NCBI GenBank assembly: GCA_018814875.1
Contig: JAHIYH010000040.1
Span: 1-64,000 of the forward strand
Direction: 5' to 3'
Origin: Patescibacteria group bacterium
Lineage (GTDB): Bacteria; Patescibacteriota; Gracilibacteria; Peribacterales; Peribacteraceae
Length of the DNA: 64,000 bases
Every line of letters begins with the position of its first letter. Within the stretch, counting starts at the first letter, position 1. The notes beneath the pieces are model-generated. The model did no database searches. It saw only the letters and a program-made list of their open reading frames with translations, and had not been told where the DNA came from. Position numbers and translations under genes: made by a program. Positions 1-7,844 of the stretch are shown one piece after another.

Positions 1-32
1 GGCATTCACCACTTGCCCCTCATCCCACCATC

Positions 33-118
33 AAAAGGGCTAAAGCCCCGTGGTTCATTCGTTAACCCCGCGTTTAAACGCGGGGTTAACGAAACCAGCA
101 ATGGGCTTCAGCCCTTAT
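33..118. repeat. Nested perfect palindrome (REP-like)
   Basis: Positions 58-93 form a perfect 36-bp palindrome centred on cgcgtttaaacgcg. It sits inside a second, imperfect dyad (aagggctaaagccc at 35-48 against gggcttcagccctt at 103-116). It lies beyond the 3' end of recF, so it could act as a 3' structure, but it has no T-run typical of an intrinsic terminator. Confidence 0.85.
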
Positions 119-184
119 AAGGTGCCTGCGTCTCGCGCCTCCGCTATCGCTCCGGCGCTTGAACGCAGGGTATGATGTAATGAA

Positions 185-1288
185 CTAGCCAACCAGCGAA
201 CTAGCCAACTGTTGCATTTCCCAAACCCTCGCCCCCTCCAGCTCCTTGGGAACATGTGTAGCTGAGACAATCACCTGATAATCGTCGAAGCAACGCAGTA
301 ACGCACTCTGGTGATTATCATCAAGTTCAGAGAAGACGTCATCTAATAGGACTACCGGCTTCTCCCCTCTCCTTAGTTCCAGAAAGGATACTTTGAGGAA
401 CAAGAGTGCCAACACTGCCGCGCGTTGCTGCCCACGTGAAGCGAATGTGACGAGCGGACGTCCATCAGCATCAATTCTCCAATCATCACGATGTGGACCA
501 ACTGTTGTAGATTGCAGAATCAAATCTCGTTCTTGATAGTGCATCAGAAGTTCTCGCATTTCCTTAGTTAGCTCTACCTCTGTACGTGCTTCTCCTTTGC
601 GCTGATAAACGAGGATAGTTTCCTTCCATGATTCTCCAAGTGACTGAAGTTCTTGCGTGAGTGAACATTGGAATACTTCCATAAGTTCTAAACGCTTGAG
701 TGTGATTACAGCAGCCGCTTGTGAGAGCAGCAAATCCCAATGCTCAAGGTCAGCCCTCTTTGCGACTCCTTCTACAATCTTCTTAAGGAGTGCGTTTCGC
801 TGCTTTAGAATTTTTAGATACTGCGACATGGCTACGGAATATTCTGGAGAAACCTGACAGAGAAGAATATCTAGGAATCGACGACGTTGCGCAGGTGGCC
901 CTGTGAACAGCTCCAAGTCTTGTGGGAGGAATGCAACAGTCGGCAAGTGCCCTACCATCTCCGAAAGAGACTTCTTAACATCATTGATAAAGCACGCCTT
1001 TTGTTTACGCGGCAAAATCTGGCTTGTTACTTCCACTGTGCTCTTTTCGCCATGATCATTTTCTAATTCAGCTTTAACTCTATAAAACTCCTTACCCCAT
1101 TGTACGATGTCTGCTTCTTCAACCGGCAAAAATGACTTAGTGAGCGAAAGTACTGCAATTGATTCCAGAATATTCGTCTTCCCCGCTCCATTAGGACCAA
1201 GAAGTACGTGAACATTTGGCTCGCCAATCTCCAACGCAAGCGTGTCAAAGCTTCTGAATTGCTCGAGTGTAAGAGAGATAACTCGCAT
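185..1288 (-). CDS. recF: DNA replication/repair protein RecF
   Basis: RecF is an SMC-like ATPase that helps load RecA at single-strand gaps. The 367-residue product has the family length. It starts with MRVISLTLEQFRSF, has a Walker A loop GPNGAGKTN near residue 32, an ABC signature-like region (FASRGQQR) and a Walker B stretch VVLLDDVFSELD near the C-terminus, all in the usual order. Upstream on the minus strand a TAGGAT box lies exactly 6 nt before the ATG with no Shine-Dalgarno, matching the leaderless pattern seen across this window. The neighbour upstream is a Nudix gene; there is no dnaA or dnaN here, so the classical origin-region order is not visible. Confidence 0.97.
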   Translation of the reverse strand: MRVISLTLEQFRSFDTLALEIGEPNVHVLLGPNGAGKTNILESIAVLSLTKSFLPVEEADIVQWGKEFYRVKAELENDHGEKSTVEVTSQILPRKQKACFINDVKKSLSEMVGHLPTVAFLPQDLELFTGPPAQRRRFLDILLCQVSPEYSVAMSQYLKILKQRNALLKKIVEGVAKRADLEHWDLLLSQAAAVITLKRLELMEVFQCSLTQELQSLGESWKETILVYQRKGEARTEVELTKEMRELLMHYQERDLILQSTTVGPHRDDWRIDADGRPLVTFASRGQQRAAVLALLFLKVSFLELRRGEKPVVLLDDVFSELDDNHQSALLRCFDDYQVIVSATHVPKELEGARVWEMQQLASSLVG

Positions 1289-1359
1289 AGACGAATCCTA
1301 TCGATAAAAATGATATAGAGGAATCCGAATATTCTATTATTCTATTATTCGAACCGCAC

Positions 1360-1824
1360 CTAATTTGATGCCCTTATCAGTTCAATTCCCTCTTCGACCA
1401 TTGATTCAATAAGCTCACTGTATTCTGGTCGTTTAATGTATTTTTTTACGTCTTCCTTTGTAACCCACACAAATTCGTTTATTTCCGACTGATCTACTTC
1501 CACTTTTGCATCTGGTTCTACCAAGGCAAAGAAGAATTCCAATCGCTGACCACAAACATTGTCTGGCCTAAAACGACGGTAAGCCAATGGAAAATCATAC
1601 TGATAAATCTTCTCACTTTGTCCTGCAGATTCTACTTCCAGCCCAGCCTCTTCTTTTAACTCACGTACTGCAGCTTGCTCATACGTTTCCCACTCCTCTA
1701 CTCCGCCCTGCGGCAACTGCCATGAATCCTTCTTACGTGGCTTATGCAGCAGAAGCACCTCAAATGAATCTCCTGCCTTTCTGAGGACAACTATTGAGGC
1801 ACATTTTCTGTAAATGTCTTTCAT
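1360..1824 (-). CDS. Nudix hydrolase, RppH/Ap4A-type
   Basis: Nudix enzymes cleave nucleoside diphosphates linked to another group. The 154-residue protein carries a complete Nudix box, with GGVEEW, then E, TYEQAAV and REL-KEEAGL fitting GX5EX7REUXEEXGU. The preceding WQLPQGGVEE resembles RppH (RNA 5' pyrophosphohydrolase) and bis-nucleosyl tetraphosphatases, so either role is possible. It begins MKDIYRKCASIVVL. A TATAGT box sits 6 nt upstream of the ATG, suggesting a leaderless transcript. The gene reads in the same direction as recF with about 70 nt between them, so they may share a transcript. Exact substrate cannot be told from sequence. Confidence 0.92.
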   Translation of the reverse strand: MKDIYRKCASIVVLRKAGDSFEVLLLHKPRKKDSWQLPQGGVEEWETYEQAAVRELKEEAGLEVESAGQSEKIYQYDFPLAYRRFRPDNVCGQRLEFFFALVEPDAKVEVDQSEINEFVWVTKEDVKKYIKRPEYSELIESMVEEGIELIRASN

Positions 1825-1881
1825 GGTTGAACTATATCAGTAAACGACGGACCATCGGGGAAATTTAAAGTTCCAAACAAA

Positions 1882-2422
1882 TCTGAACCACAGATTACAC
1901 AGATGGCACAGATTACACAGATATGATAGAGTGCGTCGCTATGTCTGATTACAAATATTCAGATTTAACCAGGCAGATCATTGGATGCGCTATGAAAGCG
2001 CATAATGAGCTAGGAAATGGATTTCAAGAAGTTATTTATCAACGTGCACTGGCTCAAGAAATGAGAACTGCAAATATTGAATTTGCTCGGGAATTACCAA
2101 TGACTATTGTATATAAAGGAAAGGATATCGGTGAACGAAGGGCGGATTTTGTAGTTGAGGGGCTAGTAATGGTTGAATTGAAAGCAATAACAAAAATTGA
2201 AAATGTGCATTTTGCTCAGGCAATCAATTATTTGGAAGCATACAAACTTGAAATAGGACTTCTGATTAACTTCGGTGCAAGAAGTCTCGAATTTAGAAGG
2301 TTTGCTAATTAATGTCTGGACTACAGATTACACAGATTTCATTGACTGTTGTTTTAGCAGCAACAAACCTTTATACATGAAATCTGTGTAATCCCCTTAA
2401 TCCGTGTAATCAGTGGTTCAGA
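1882..2422. mobile_element. Terminal-inverted-repeat cassette carrying the GxxExxY gene
   Basis: The left end (1882-1922) reads tctgaaccacagattacac with a second attached copy of cagattacacagat. The right end (2380-2422) is its imperfect reverse complement and finishes in cagtggttcaga. A third copy follows the stop codon (2322-2339) and pairs with the right end to give a 17-bp stem. The only gene inside is the GxxExxY CDS. A gene-less relative with the same ends is at 18732-18850. No transposase is present, so mobility is inferred from the repeated termini. Confidence 0.7.
1941..2312 (+). CDS. GxxExxY family protein
   Basis: This is a conserved family of unknown function named for its Gly-x-x-Glu-x-x-Tyr signature, visible here as GNGFQEVIY. 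The product is 123 residues from the chosen ATG (MSDYKYSDLT); the ORF track start at 1923 lies inside the left repeat of the cassette. A TAGAGT box 8 nt before the chosen start supports it. The middle of the protein has RRADFVVEGLVMVELKA, which resembles the D...ExK core of PD-(D/E)XK nuclease folds, so a nuclease-like fold is plausible but unproven. The gene is bracketed by inverted cacagattacacagat repeats, making it look like the cargo of a small element. Confidence 0.9.
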   Translation: MSDYKYSDLTRQIIGCAMKAHNELGNGFQEVIYQRALAQEMRTANIEFARELPMTIVYKGKDIGERRADFVVEGLVMVELKAITKIENVHFAQAINYLEAYKLEIGLLINFGARSLEFRRFAN

Positions 2423-2454
2423 CAAGTTAACCAAGGTTCAAACAACCACCCTAC

Positions 2455-2649
2455 CTACTTAGAGTGTTTCTCCTCCTTCAGCTTAACAGCCATCTGCTTC
2501 ATGCAACGTGGACAATACTTCTTAAGCCCTTCTGCATGTTCCTTCCATCCTTTGCCTTGTTTGTCCTGTTTATGAAAACGCAACGTCCCTAGTCGGTTTC
2601 CCGACTCGGTACAAAACATTGCGAAGACTGTGCGCTTTCCTCTGGGCAT
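2455..2649 (-). CDS. rpmG: Ribosomal protein bL33-like
   Basis: The C-terminal half (LKKYCPRCMKQMAVKLKEEK) and the N-terminal stretch RTVFAMFCTESGNR line up with bL33 of the large ribosomal subunit. The start at 2649 (MPRGKRTVF) gives 64 residues and has a TATCAT box 7 nt upstream; the longer track ORF would add a hydrophobic leader encoded by repeat sequence. In zinc-binding bL33 two CxxC pairs are expected; here the first is CTES, so one zinc ligand is missing while CPRC remains. The loop between them is longer than usual (HKQDKQGKGWKEHAEG). Identification rests on these motifs only. Confidence 0.72.
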   Translation of the reverse strand: MPRGKRTVFAMFCTESGNRLGTLRFHKQDKQGKGWKEHAEGLKKYCPRCMKQMAVKLKEEKHSK

Positions 2650-2696
2650 TGGTGGAATGATACGGATTTTCAGAGCTGGTACAAGGAAAAAACCTG

Positions 2697-2864
2697 TTAT
2701 TAGGTTTATTAAGTTCATTGGGTTCATTATGTTTATTACGTTATTTAAAGAAAGAAAAGCTATTTTGAGTATAAACGAGGAACCTAATAAACATTATAAA
2801 CTTAACAAACCTACTAAACCTCAATATAGACCTACTAAACCTCAATATAAACCTAATGAACCCT
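2697..2864. repeat. Word array: ttattaggtttattaagttc / cctactaaacctcaatat
   Basis: A run of gttcatt/gtttatt words is followed, after a short AT-rich loop, by reverse-complement-type words (aacctaataaac, cctactaaacctcaatat twice). The array fills the gap between the bL33-like gene and trxB and spills into the longer, rejected bL33 reading frame. Confidence 0.75.
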
Positions 2865-2870
2865 CAGAAT

Positions 2871-3821
2871 CTATCCTTCTGACAAATACCCCTCACTCCC
2901 ACCATCTCCCTGTAAGTAGTTAAAAACACTATTAGCAGCAACAGACCCTTCTCCAGCCGCTGTGGCGAATTGTGCGAAGTAATTACTACCACTAGATACA
3001 TCACCGGCTGCAAAAACACCCTTCACACTCGTCTGCATATCTTCCCCAACCTTTAGGTGCTTGCGATCATCAATCTTGCATCCAAGCATTTCAGCTAAAG
3101 AAGTTGATGGAATCGATCCGATTTCGATGAATACGCCGTCAACATTGATCGTATCTGATCCATTGAATTCTTTATCCAGCTTCACACCCGATACTTTGTC
3201 ATCTCCTAGAATTTCTACGACACGTCGCTCTAACACATACTCAACATTATCTTTCTTCTTAACCTCATCTACCCAGAAAGGTTCTGCGCGGAATTCCTTT
3301 CGACGATGAATCAGATACACCTTGTTTGCGACCTGTGCAGCAATCGCCGCTCCTTCTACAGCACTATCCCCTCCTCCTAGCACTGCCACATCCTTTCCTT
3401 TATAGAAGAATGCATCACATGTCGCACAGTATGTAACTCCTTTGCCTGATAATTTATCCTCCCCCGGCACTCCCAAGTGACGCTTGTCTGATCCTGTGGC
3501 AAAGATAAGAGTTTTTGCCTCATCCGTCTCTCCATTTTGATACGTAATCTGGAAATAAGCTTTATCCCCTTTGCTGACTTTCTCAACGCGCGCTTGTTTG
3601 CGAGTCACATTATCGAAATTTGTTGCATGTTTTTTAAAACTTTCCATTAGATCAGGACCCTTGATATCTATTGCTCCGGGCCAGTTCCCTACTTCTGCAG
3701 CAGTAACACCCATCCCACCCTCATCTTCACCAACAATGAGCGTGGAAAGCTTATAGCGCGCTGTATAAATAGCTGCAGTGTAACCTGCGGCTCCTAGGCC
3801 TATTATTGCAACATCGTACAT
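2871..3821 (-). CDS. trxB: Thioredoxin reductase
   Basis: TrxB uses NADPH and FAD to reduce thioredoxin. The 316-residue protein has the N-terminal FAD-binding GLGAAGYTAAIYTAR motif, the redox-active CATC (residues ~135-138), a second nucleotide-binding GGGDSAVEGA motif for NADPH, and the C-terminal FAD motif GVFAAGDVSSG. Length and order match the family. A TACACT box is exactly 6 nt before the ATG. The C-terminal residues (GGSEGYLSEG) run into the word array downstream. No thioredoxin gene is seen next to it. Confidence 0.97.
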   Translation of the reverse strand: MYDVAIIGLGAAGYTAAIYTARYKLSTLIVGEDEGGMGVTAAEVGNWPGAIDIKGPDLMESFKKHATNFDNVTRKQARVEKVSKGDKAYFQITYQNGETDEAKTLIFATGSDKRHLGVPGEDKLSGKGVTYCATCDAFFYKGKDVAVLGGGDSAVEGAAIAAQVANKVYLIHRRKEFRAEPFWVDEVKKKDNVEYVLERRVVEILGDDKVSGVKLDKEFNGSDTINVDGVFIEIGSIPSTSLAEMLGCKIDDRKHLKVGEDMQTSVKGVFAAGDVSSGSNYFAQFATAAGEGSVAANSVFNYLQGDGGSEGYLSEG

Positions 3822-3847
3822 AGTTCAAGTGTAACAGAAATTGAGAC

Positions 3848-3932
3848 ATAGTTTCTAGTTTCTAGTTTTTAGTTGCTAGTTACATACAGCGATGAAATGT
3901 AAACCAGAAACTAGAAACTAGCAAACCAGCAA
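3848..3932. repeat. Word array: tagtttctag / ctagaaacta
   Basis: Tandem tttctagtttctagttttta is followed by caaaccagaaactagaaact, the reverse-complement words, about 25 nt later. It lies between trxB and the glutamate dehydrogenase gene, which read in the same direction. The same word family recurs at 23536-23726 and 44606-44703. Confidence 0.85.
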
Positions 3933-3935
3933 ACT

Positions 3936-5261
3936 TCACACCCAACCTCTAGCACGCATCGCATCCAACATCCTCTTAATACCAACAGAAAAAGCCGCCT
4001 CGCGATATGTCATCTCTTCTCTTCGCGCTTCTCGGCGTACCGACTTGTATCCATCAAGGATCACACGCTTTAGTTCTGCGTCGACTTTTTCAGCAGTCCA
4101 TTGCTCTCCACTTCTGCCTTGGCTCCACTCAAAATAGCTAACGGTTACTCCACCGGCATTCGCCAGCACATCAGGAATAATACTAACGCCTCTCCTATCC
4201 AAGATTGCATCTGCCTCTGGTGTGGTAGGACCATTAGCAAGCTCCAAAATATACTTCGCTTTAATCCTAGGTGCATTTTCCGCCGTGATTACATTATCAA
4301 GCGCTGCAGGAATCAGGATGTCACATGGCAGTTCCAGTAATTGCTCATTAGACACATGCTCCACCCCATCAATTTTCATGCGCTGAATATCACAGACTGA
4401 TCCCTCACAATATTCTCCAGTTACAGCACCCGTCTTGCGCTTGTACTTTTCAATTCGAACAGGATCTATTCCATCTGGAGAATAGATTCCTCCTTGTGAA
4501 TCCGAAACCGCAACCACTGTGTAACCGGCATTGTGCAGATAGTGCGCCATACTCATTCCCGCATTCCCGAAGCCCTGTATAACCACTTTGAGCTCATCGG
4601 GATCCAGTGCCGCACGTTCAATCATTTCTTCTAAAATAAAGAATCCGCCACGGGCAGTAGCTGTATCGCGCCCAATAGATCCTCCAAAAGACAGAGGCTT
4701 GCCTGTAATCACAGCAGGAGAGAATGTGTGAGTAATCTTTTCGTACTCGTCACGCATCCACGCCATGATATTTGGATTCGTATTAACATCCGGTGCGGGA
4801 CAATCTATGTCCTCTCCAATATGATCCACGAATGCCTGAACATATGCGCGTGCAACACGCTGTAGCTCTTCCTTAGAAAGTTTTTTAGGATCTACCTGCA
4901 CTCCGCCTTTGGCTCCGCCAAATGGAATGTTCACCACCGCTGTCTTGATAGACATAAGTGCAGCCAATGCTTTTACCTCAGCTTCGTCCGCTTCTGGATG
5001 AAAACGGATTCCTCCTTTATACGGACCACGCGCATTATTAAATTGAACACGAAATGCTGGAAGCATCATAGTAGTCCCGTCATCACGCTGCACTGCTATA
5101 TCCTTTTTATGAATATGCTGCGGTTCCATAAAGAATGTGCGCTCTGCGTCGTTCATTTTAATTTTCGCAGTAACACGATTTAGAGTGTCCTGAAAACGAG
5201 TGTAAGGAGTGGACGCTTTGGTTGCGACCGGAGATGTAATAGTTGCGGATGAAGGTTCCAT
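3936..5261 (-). CDS. gdhA: Glutamate dehydrogenase (Glu/Leu/Phe/Val family)
   Basis: The enzyme interconverts glutamate and 2-oxoglutarate plus ammonia with NAD(P). From ATG 5261 the product is 441 residues, the usual hexameric length. The glutamate-binding block KGGIRFHPEADEAEVKAL, the catalytic PFGGAKGG and the PAPDVNTN motif are intact, followed by a Rossmann domain with GFGNAGM. ATGs at 5345 and 5318 would add a hydrophobic extension without homology; none of the three has a clear TANNNT box or a strong Shine-Dalgarno, so the start is uncertain. Cofactor preference is not readable here. Confidence 0.93.
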   Translation of the reverse strand: MEPSSATITSPVATKASTPYTRFQDTLNRVTAKIKMNDAERTFFMEPQHIHKKDIAVQRDDGTTMMLPAFRVQFNNARGPYKGGIRFHPEADEAEVKALAALMSIKTAVVNIPFGGAKGGVQVDPKKLSKEELQRVARAYVQAFVDHIGEDIDCPAPDVNTNPNIMAWMRDEYEKITHTFSPAVITGKPLSFGGSIGRDTATARGGFFILEEMIERAALDPDELKVVIQGFGNAGMSMAHYLHNAGYTVVAVSDSQGGIYSPDGIDPVRIEKYKRKTGAVTGEYCEGSVCDIQRMKIDGVEHVSNEQLLELPCDILIPAALDNVITAENAPRIKAKYILELANGPTTPEADAILDRRGVSIIPDVLANAGGVTVSYFEWSQGRSGEQWTAEKVDAELKRVILDGYKSVRREARREEMTYREAAFSVGIKRMLDAMRARGWV

Positions 5262-5530
5262 ATATATTGGGTAAGAATTTATGAAATCGAAAACAGTTTG
5301 CCAGAGAATATCGATCATGTCTCTTCCAGAGAGATAATACTGCATCTTTCCTGTGATGCACGTTACAAGAACGTGATAATTCTACTTCTCAACTCCTTTA
5401 AGAAAGGCTTTATAAAGACAATAAGTGCCAAGAGCTGCATTTCCAAGATCTACCTGCTTCGCAGACCCTTGTAAAAGTATTTAAGATCTAGGAAAATGAT
5501 TTACTTTTATATTCGTTACCATATCTACAA

Positions 5531-6679
5531 ATGAGCAATCCTGAAGTACCTGAACACACACCTAAACGTATTGGATTATTTACAGGAGGAGGAACTGCAC
5601 CCGGTTGGAATGCGGTAATTCATGGTTGCGTTAGCAGGTTGCAAGACACAGGAAACGAAGCCTATGGCATTCCAGATGGATGGGCAGGATTATTGGAAAG
5701 CAAAAGTCTTATTGATTTTAGTACATTTACAAGAGAACGACTTGTAGGACTCATGAGAAAAGGAGGAAGCATACTCAGATCTTCCAGAACAAAGATCAAA
5801 CCTGATCAACATCCAATTGTGTGGGAAATGATGGATGAGTATGAACTGGATGGAGTAGTTGCTATCGGTGGTGACGACACCCTTACCCAAGCTGATGAGA
5901 TCTCACGATCGGGCAGCAACGATCGTGGATTCATTGGAGTTCCCAAAACAATAGATGACGATCCGGTTGGAACCGAAAGAACATTTGGATTCCAAACTGC
6001 AGTGCACGATGCAGCACAACAAATCATTAGGGTTCGAACAGATGCCAAGACAAACAATCGCGTTGCAGTTGTAGAAATCATGGGGCGTGACTGTGGACGT
6101 GTCGCTCTCCATGCTGGTTATTACGCAGGTGCAGATATTACTCTTGTTCCAGAGTTTCCTATTGATGAACGCAAACTGGTGGAGCGCATTGAAAAAATTC
6201 ATGAAGAACAAGGATTCGTAATTGTTGCTATCTCCGAAGGATATGCCGCAGCAGAAGGAAGTAAATTAGATGAATTCGGACATGGAAGGATGGAAGGAGC
6301 TGCAGCCAATCTGGCTGAAGTTATAAAAGCACGAACAAAACCCGAACTTAATACTATGAAACAAGTAACCGGATACGACGTTCGCAGTGGTCCGCCAATT
6401 GCACCTGATGGAATCTTTGCATCAGAAATGGGAGCACTAGCAGGGCAACTGGCACATGAAGGTAACTTTGGACGAATGGTTTCACTAAGAGAAGGCAGAC
6501 TTGTTGGCGTGCCATTGAGCGAAGTAGGCAGAGGCAGACACTTAACTGATCTTGAATACAACATCGAAGGTATGTGTAAGTGGGATCTACCACCAAATAT
6601 TATGCATGAACTTCTTGGATGCAGATCCGATCTGAATGATGTTCTATTGGGTAAGACACAACCTGATATGCCTAACTAG
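5531..6679 (+). CDS. pfkA: 6-phosphofructokinase, likely PPi-type
   Basis: The enzyme phosphorylates fructose 6-phosphate in glycolysis. The 382-residue protein has the phosphate-donor loop GGGTAPGWNA, GGDDTLT, the catalytic PKTIDDD and the MGRDCGRVAL motif. ATP-dependent enzymes normally have GGDGS, whereas GGDD is typical of pyrophosphate-dependent forms, so a PPi-using, reversible enzyme is inferred. A TACCAT box lies 8 nt before the ATG (MSNPEVPEHTP). It stands alone, downstream of the divergently read dehydrogenase gene and upstream of tRNA-Leu. Confidence 0.92.
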   Translation: MSNPEVPEHTPKRIGLFTGGGTAPGWNAVIHGCVSRLQDTGNEAYGIPDGWAGLLESKSLIDFSTFTRERLVGLMRKGGSILRSSRTKIKPDQHPIVWEMMDEYELDGVVAIGGDDTLTQADEISRSGSNDRGFIGVPKTIDDDPVGTERTFGFQTAVHDAAQQIIRVRTDAKTNNRVAVVEIMGRDCGRVALHAGYYAGADITLVPEFPIDERKLVERIEKIHEEQGFVIVAISEGYAAAEGSKLDEFGHGRMEGAAANLAEVIKARTKPELNTMKQVTGYDVRSGPPIAPDGIFASEMGALAGQLAHEGNFGRMVSLREGRLVGVPLSEVGRGRHLTDLEYNIEGMCKWDLPPNIMHELLGCRSDLNDVLLGKTQPDMPN

Positions 6680-6828
6680 AAATGACAATATATTCCTACA
6701 ACTACTTAGTTAAATAGTTGTTGGATTTAAAAAGAGTATTAATTTCTAGTATGTGGAGAATATTAAGAAGTCATAGAACTCCTTCGTTGACTTTCATAGA
6801 AAAGAACAATGGAGTAGGATTTACCCGT

Positions 6829-6913
6829 GCCGGAGTGGCGGAATTGGTAGACGCGCACGACTCAAAATCGTGTACCGCAAGGTGTGAGGGTTCAATTCCC
6901 TCCTCCGGCACCA
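6829..6913 (+). tRNA. tRNA-Leu (anticodon CAA)
   Basis: The acceptor arms gccggag (6829-6835) and ctccggc (6903-6909) pair fully, with discriminator A and an encoded CCA. The anticodon arm is cacga-ctcaaaa-tcgtg, giving CAA. A long variable arm fits a class II leucine tRNA. Its last part plus 16 nt of flank is copied at 7469-7501. Confidence 0.96.
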
Positions 6914-6929
6914 TTCGTCGCCCCGCTTA
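6897..6929. repeat. Direct repeat copy 1 (tRNA-Leu 3' end, att-like)
   Basis: The 33-bp sequence beginning tccctcctccggcacca covers the tRNA 3' end and 16 nt of flank. It is repeated perfectly at 7469-7501. Identical duplication of a tRNA 3' end is the classical mark of site-specific integration. Confidence 0.85.
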
Positions 6930-6930
6930 C

Positions 6931-7117
6931 GCGGGGCTCCTCATGGCAAGCCATTAGGTTTTCACTTGTTCTATTACTGTATAAGCGGGGCTCCTCATGG
7001 CAAGCAATTAGGTTTTCACTTGTTCTATTACTGTATAAGCGGGGCTCCTCATGGCAAGCCATTAGGTTTTCACTTGTTCTATTACTGTATAAGCGGGGCT
7101 CCTCATGGCAAGCCATA
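6931..7117. repeat. 54-bp tandem repeat, about 3.5 copies
   Basis: Units start at 6931, 6985, 7039 and 7093 (partial), each gcggggctcctcatggcaag then a cattaggttttcacttgttc segment. They are nearly identical (one copy has caa for cca). There are no unique spacers, so this is not a CRISPR array. Long ORFs on both strands here only reflect the 18-codon periodicity. Confidence 0.95.
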
Positions 7118-7136
7118 TCTGCTATTCTTAGCAACT

Positions 7137-7397
7137 ATGGCTTTTTCTGTTTACGTAATCGAACTTATTGATAAATCCTACTATGTAGGATTCACAAACA
7201 ATTTATCAAGAAGGCTAAAACAGCATGAAGAAGGAACTGCATGTGCACACACTAAGAAAATCCCTTTTAAAAAATTATTATGGACCGAACAACAGTATGA
7301 CCGAAGATCTGCCAGAGCTCGAGAAAAAGAAATTAAAGGATGGAGAAGAGAAAAAAAGGAAAACCTATGGAAACATGAGGGTTCAAGCTTGCCCTGA
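7137..7397 (+). CDS. GIY-YIG endonuclease domain protein
   Basis: The 86-residue protein begins MAFSVYVIELIDKSYYVGFT, where YVI and YVG are the GIY-YIG signature strands, followed by the conserved Arg region NLSRRLKQHEEG and a C-terminal basic helix. Small single-domain proteins of this type occur in mobile elements and as repair-like nucleases. I chose ATG 7137 because the track ORF upstream is tandem repeat. It lies between the 54-bp repeat and a 33-bp copy of the tRNA-Leu 3' end, so it is the only recognisable cargo of this putative tRNA-targeting unit. Whether it cuts at the tRNA site is not known. Confidence 0.82.
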   Translation: MAFSVYVIELIDKSYYVGFTNNLSRRLKQHEEGTACAHTKKIPFKKLLWTEQQYDRRSARAREKEIKGWRREKKENLWKHEGSSLP

Positions 7398-7468
7398 AGC
7401 GTGACCGAAGGGCTTATCCTGAAACGTGACCGAGTGGCTTGCCCTGAGGAGTAGCAGACGACGAAGGG
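7395..7468. repeat. cctgaagcgtgaccgaaggg-type repeat, three units
   Basis: Three degenerate units (gccctgaagcgtgaccgaag, tatcctgaaacgtgaccgag, ttgccctgaggagtagcag) run directly into the tRNA-Leu 3'-end copy at 7469. This is the common cctgagcgaagtcgaaggg type of bacterial repeat. Related copies occur at 19261-19300 and 40288-40318. Confidence 0.7.
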
Positions 7469-7501
7469 TCCCTCCTCCGGCACCATTCGTCGCCCCGCTT
7501 A
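7469..7501. repeat. Direct repeat copy 2 (tRNA-Leu 3' end, att-like)
   Basis: Perfect 33-bp copy of 6897-6929. Together they bracket 539 bp holding the tandem repeat and GIY-YIG gene. The copy ends 5 nt short of the stop codon of the small gene at 7507-7740. Confidence 0.85.
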
Positions 7502-7506
7502 AACTA

Positions 7507-7740
7507 TCAGACATTTTCAGTATCTGGATTCAGTTGTGCTCTTATCTTAATAAGAACATTCAAAACAGCCATATCGACCTGGTTACCCCTACCAAGATTA
7601 TCCGCAACAGCCCTTGTATACTTACACATCATTGCACCTACGCTATCACCACCACCAATGCCTGTTAAATTGATACCAAGAGCTGCAAGAGCTCCCCGAA
7701 CATCATTCTCGAATGATGATGTATTAGGTGCCCTTTCCAT
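7507..7740 (-). CDS. Hypothetical protein, 77 aa
   Basis: I do not recognise this family. The sequence (MERAPNTSSFENDVRG, then ALAALGINLTGIGGGDSVG) is soluble, with a Gly-rich turn and a helical C-terminal half that includes NQVDMAVLNVLIKIRAQ. A TATAAA box lies 8 nt before the ATG, consistent with start signals of neighbouring genes. It ends just beside the right copy of the tRNA-Leu direct repeat, so it may be either host sequence or part of the element. No overlapping better candidate exists on the other strand. Confidence 0.5.
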   Translation of the reverse strand: MERAPNTSSFENDVRGALAALGINLTGIGGGDSVGAMMCKYTRAVADNLGRGNQVDMAVLNVLIKIRAQLNPDTENV

Positions 7741-7844
7741 TACAATGCTTTATACCCCACTCATTTTCAGAATCAAGAAATCTTTTCTTTACATCTAAGA
7801 TAAGAGGCTACAAAAAATGATTTTTCCGATAATATAGGCATCCG

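Noticed and set aside
6718-6957. 79-aa ORF across tRNA-Leu
   Set aside because: Covers the tRNA gene; no protein features.
6931-7117. CRISPR array
   Set aside because: Units are contiguous tandem repeats with no unique spacers and no cas genes; the same holds for 45741-45965.
6892-7134. Repeat-rich ORFs on both strands (18-aa periodic proteins)
   Set aside because: They are open only because the 54-bp tandem unit is a multiple of three without stops; no start signal and no independent protein character.
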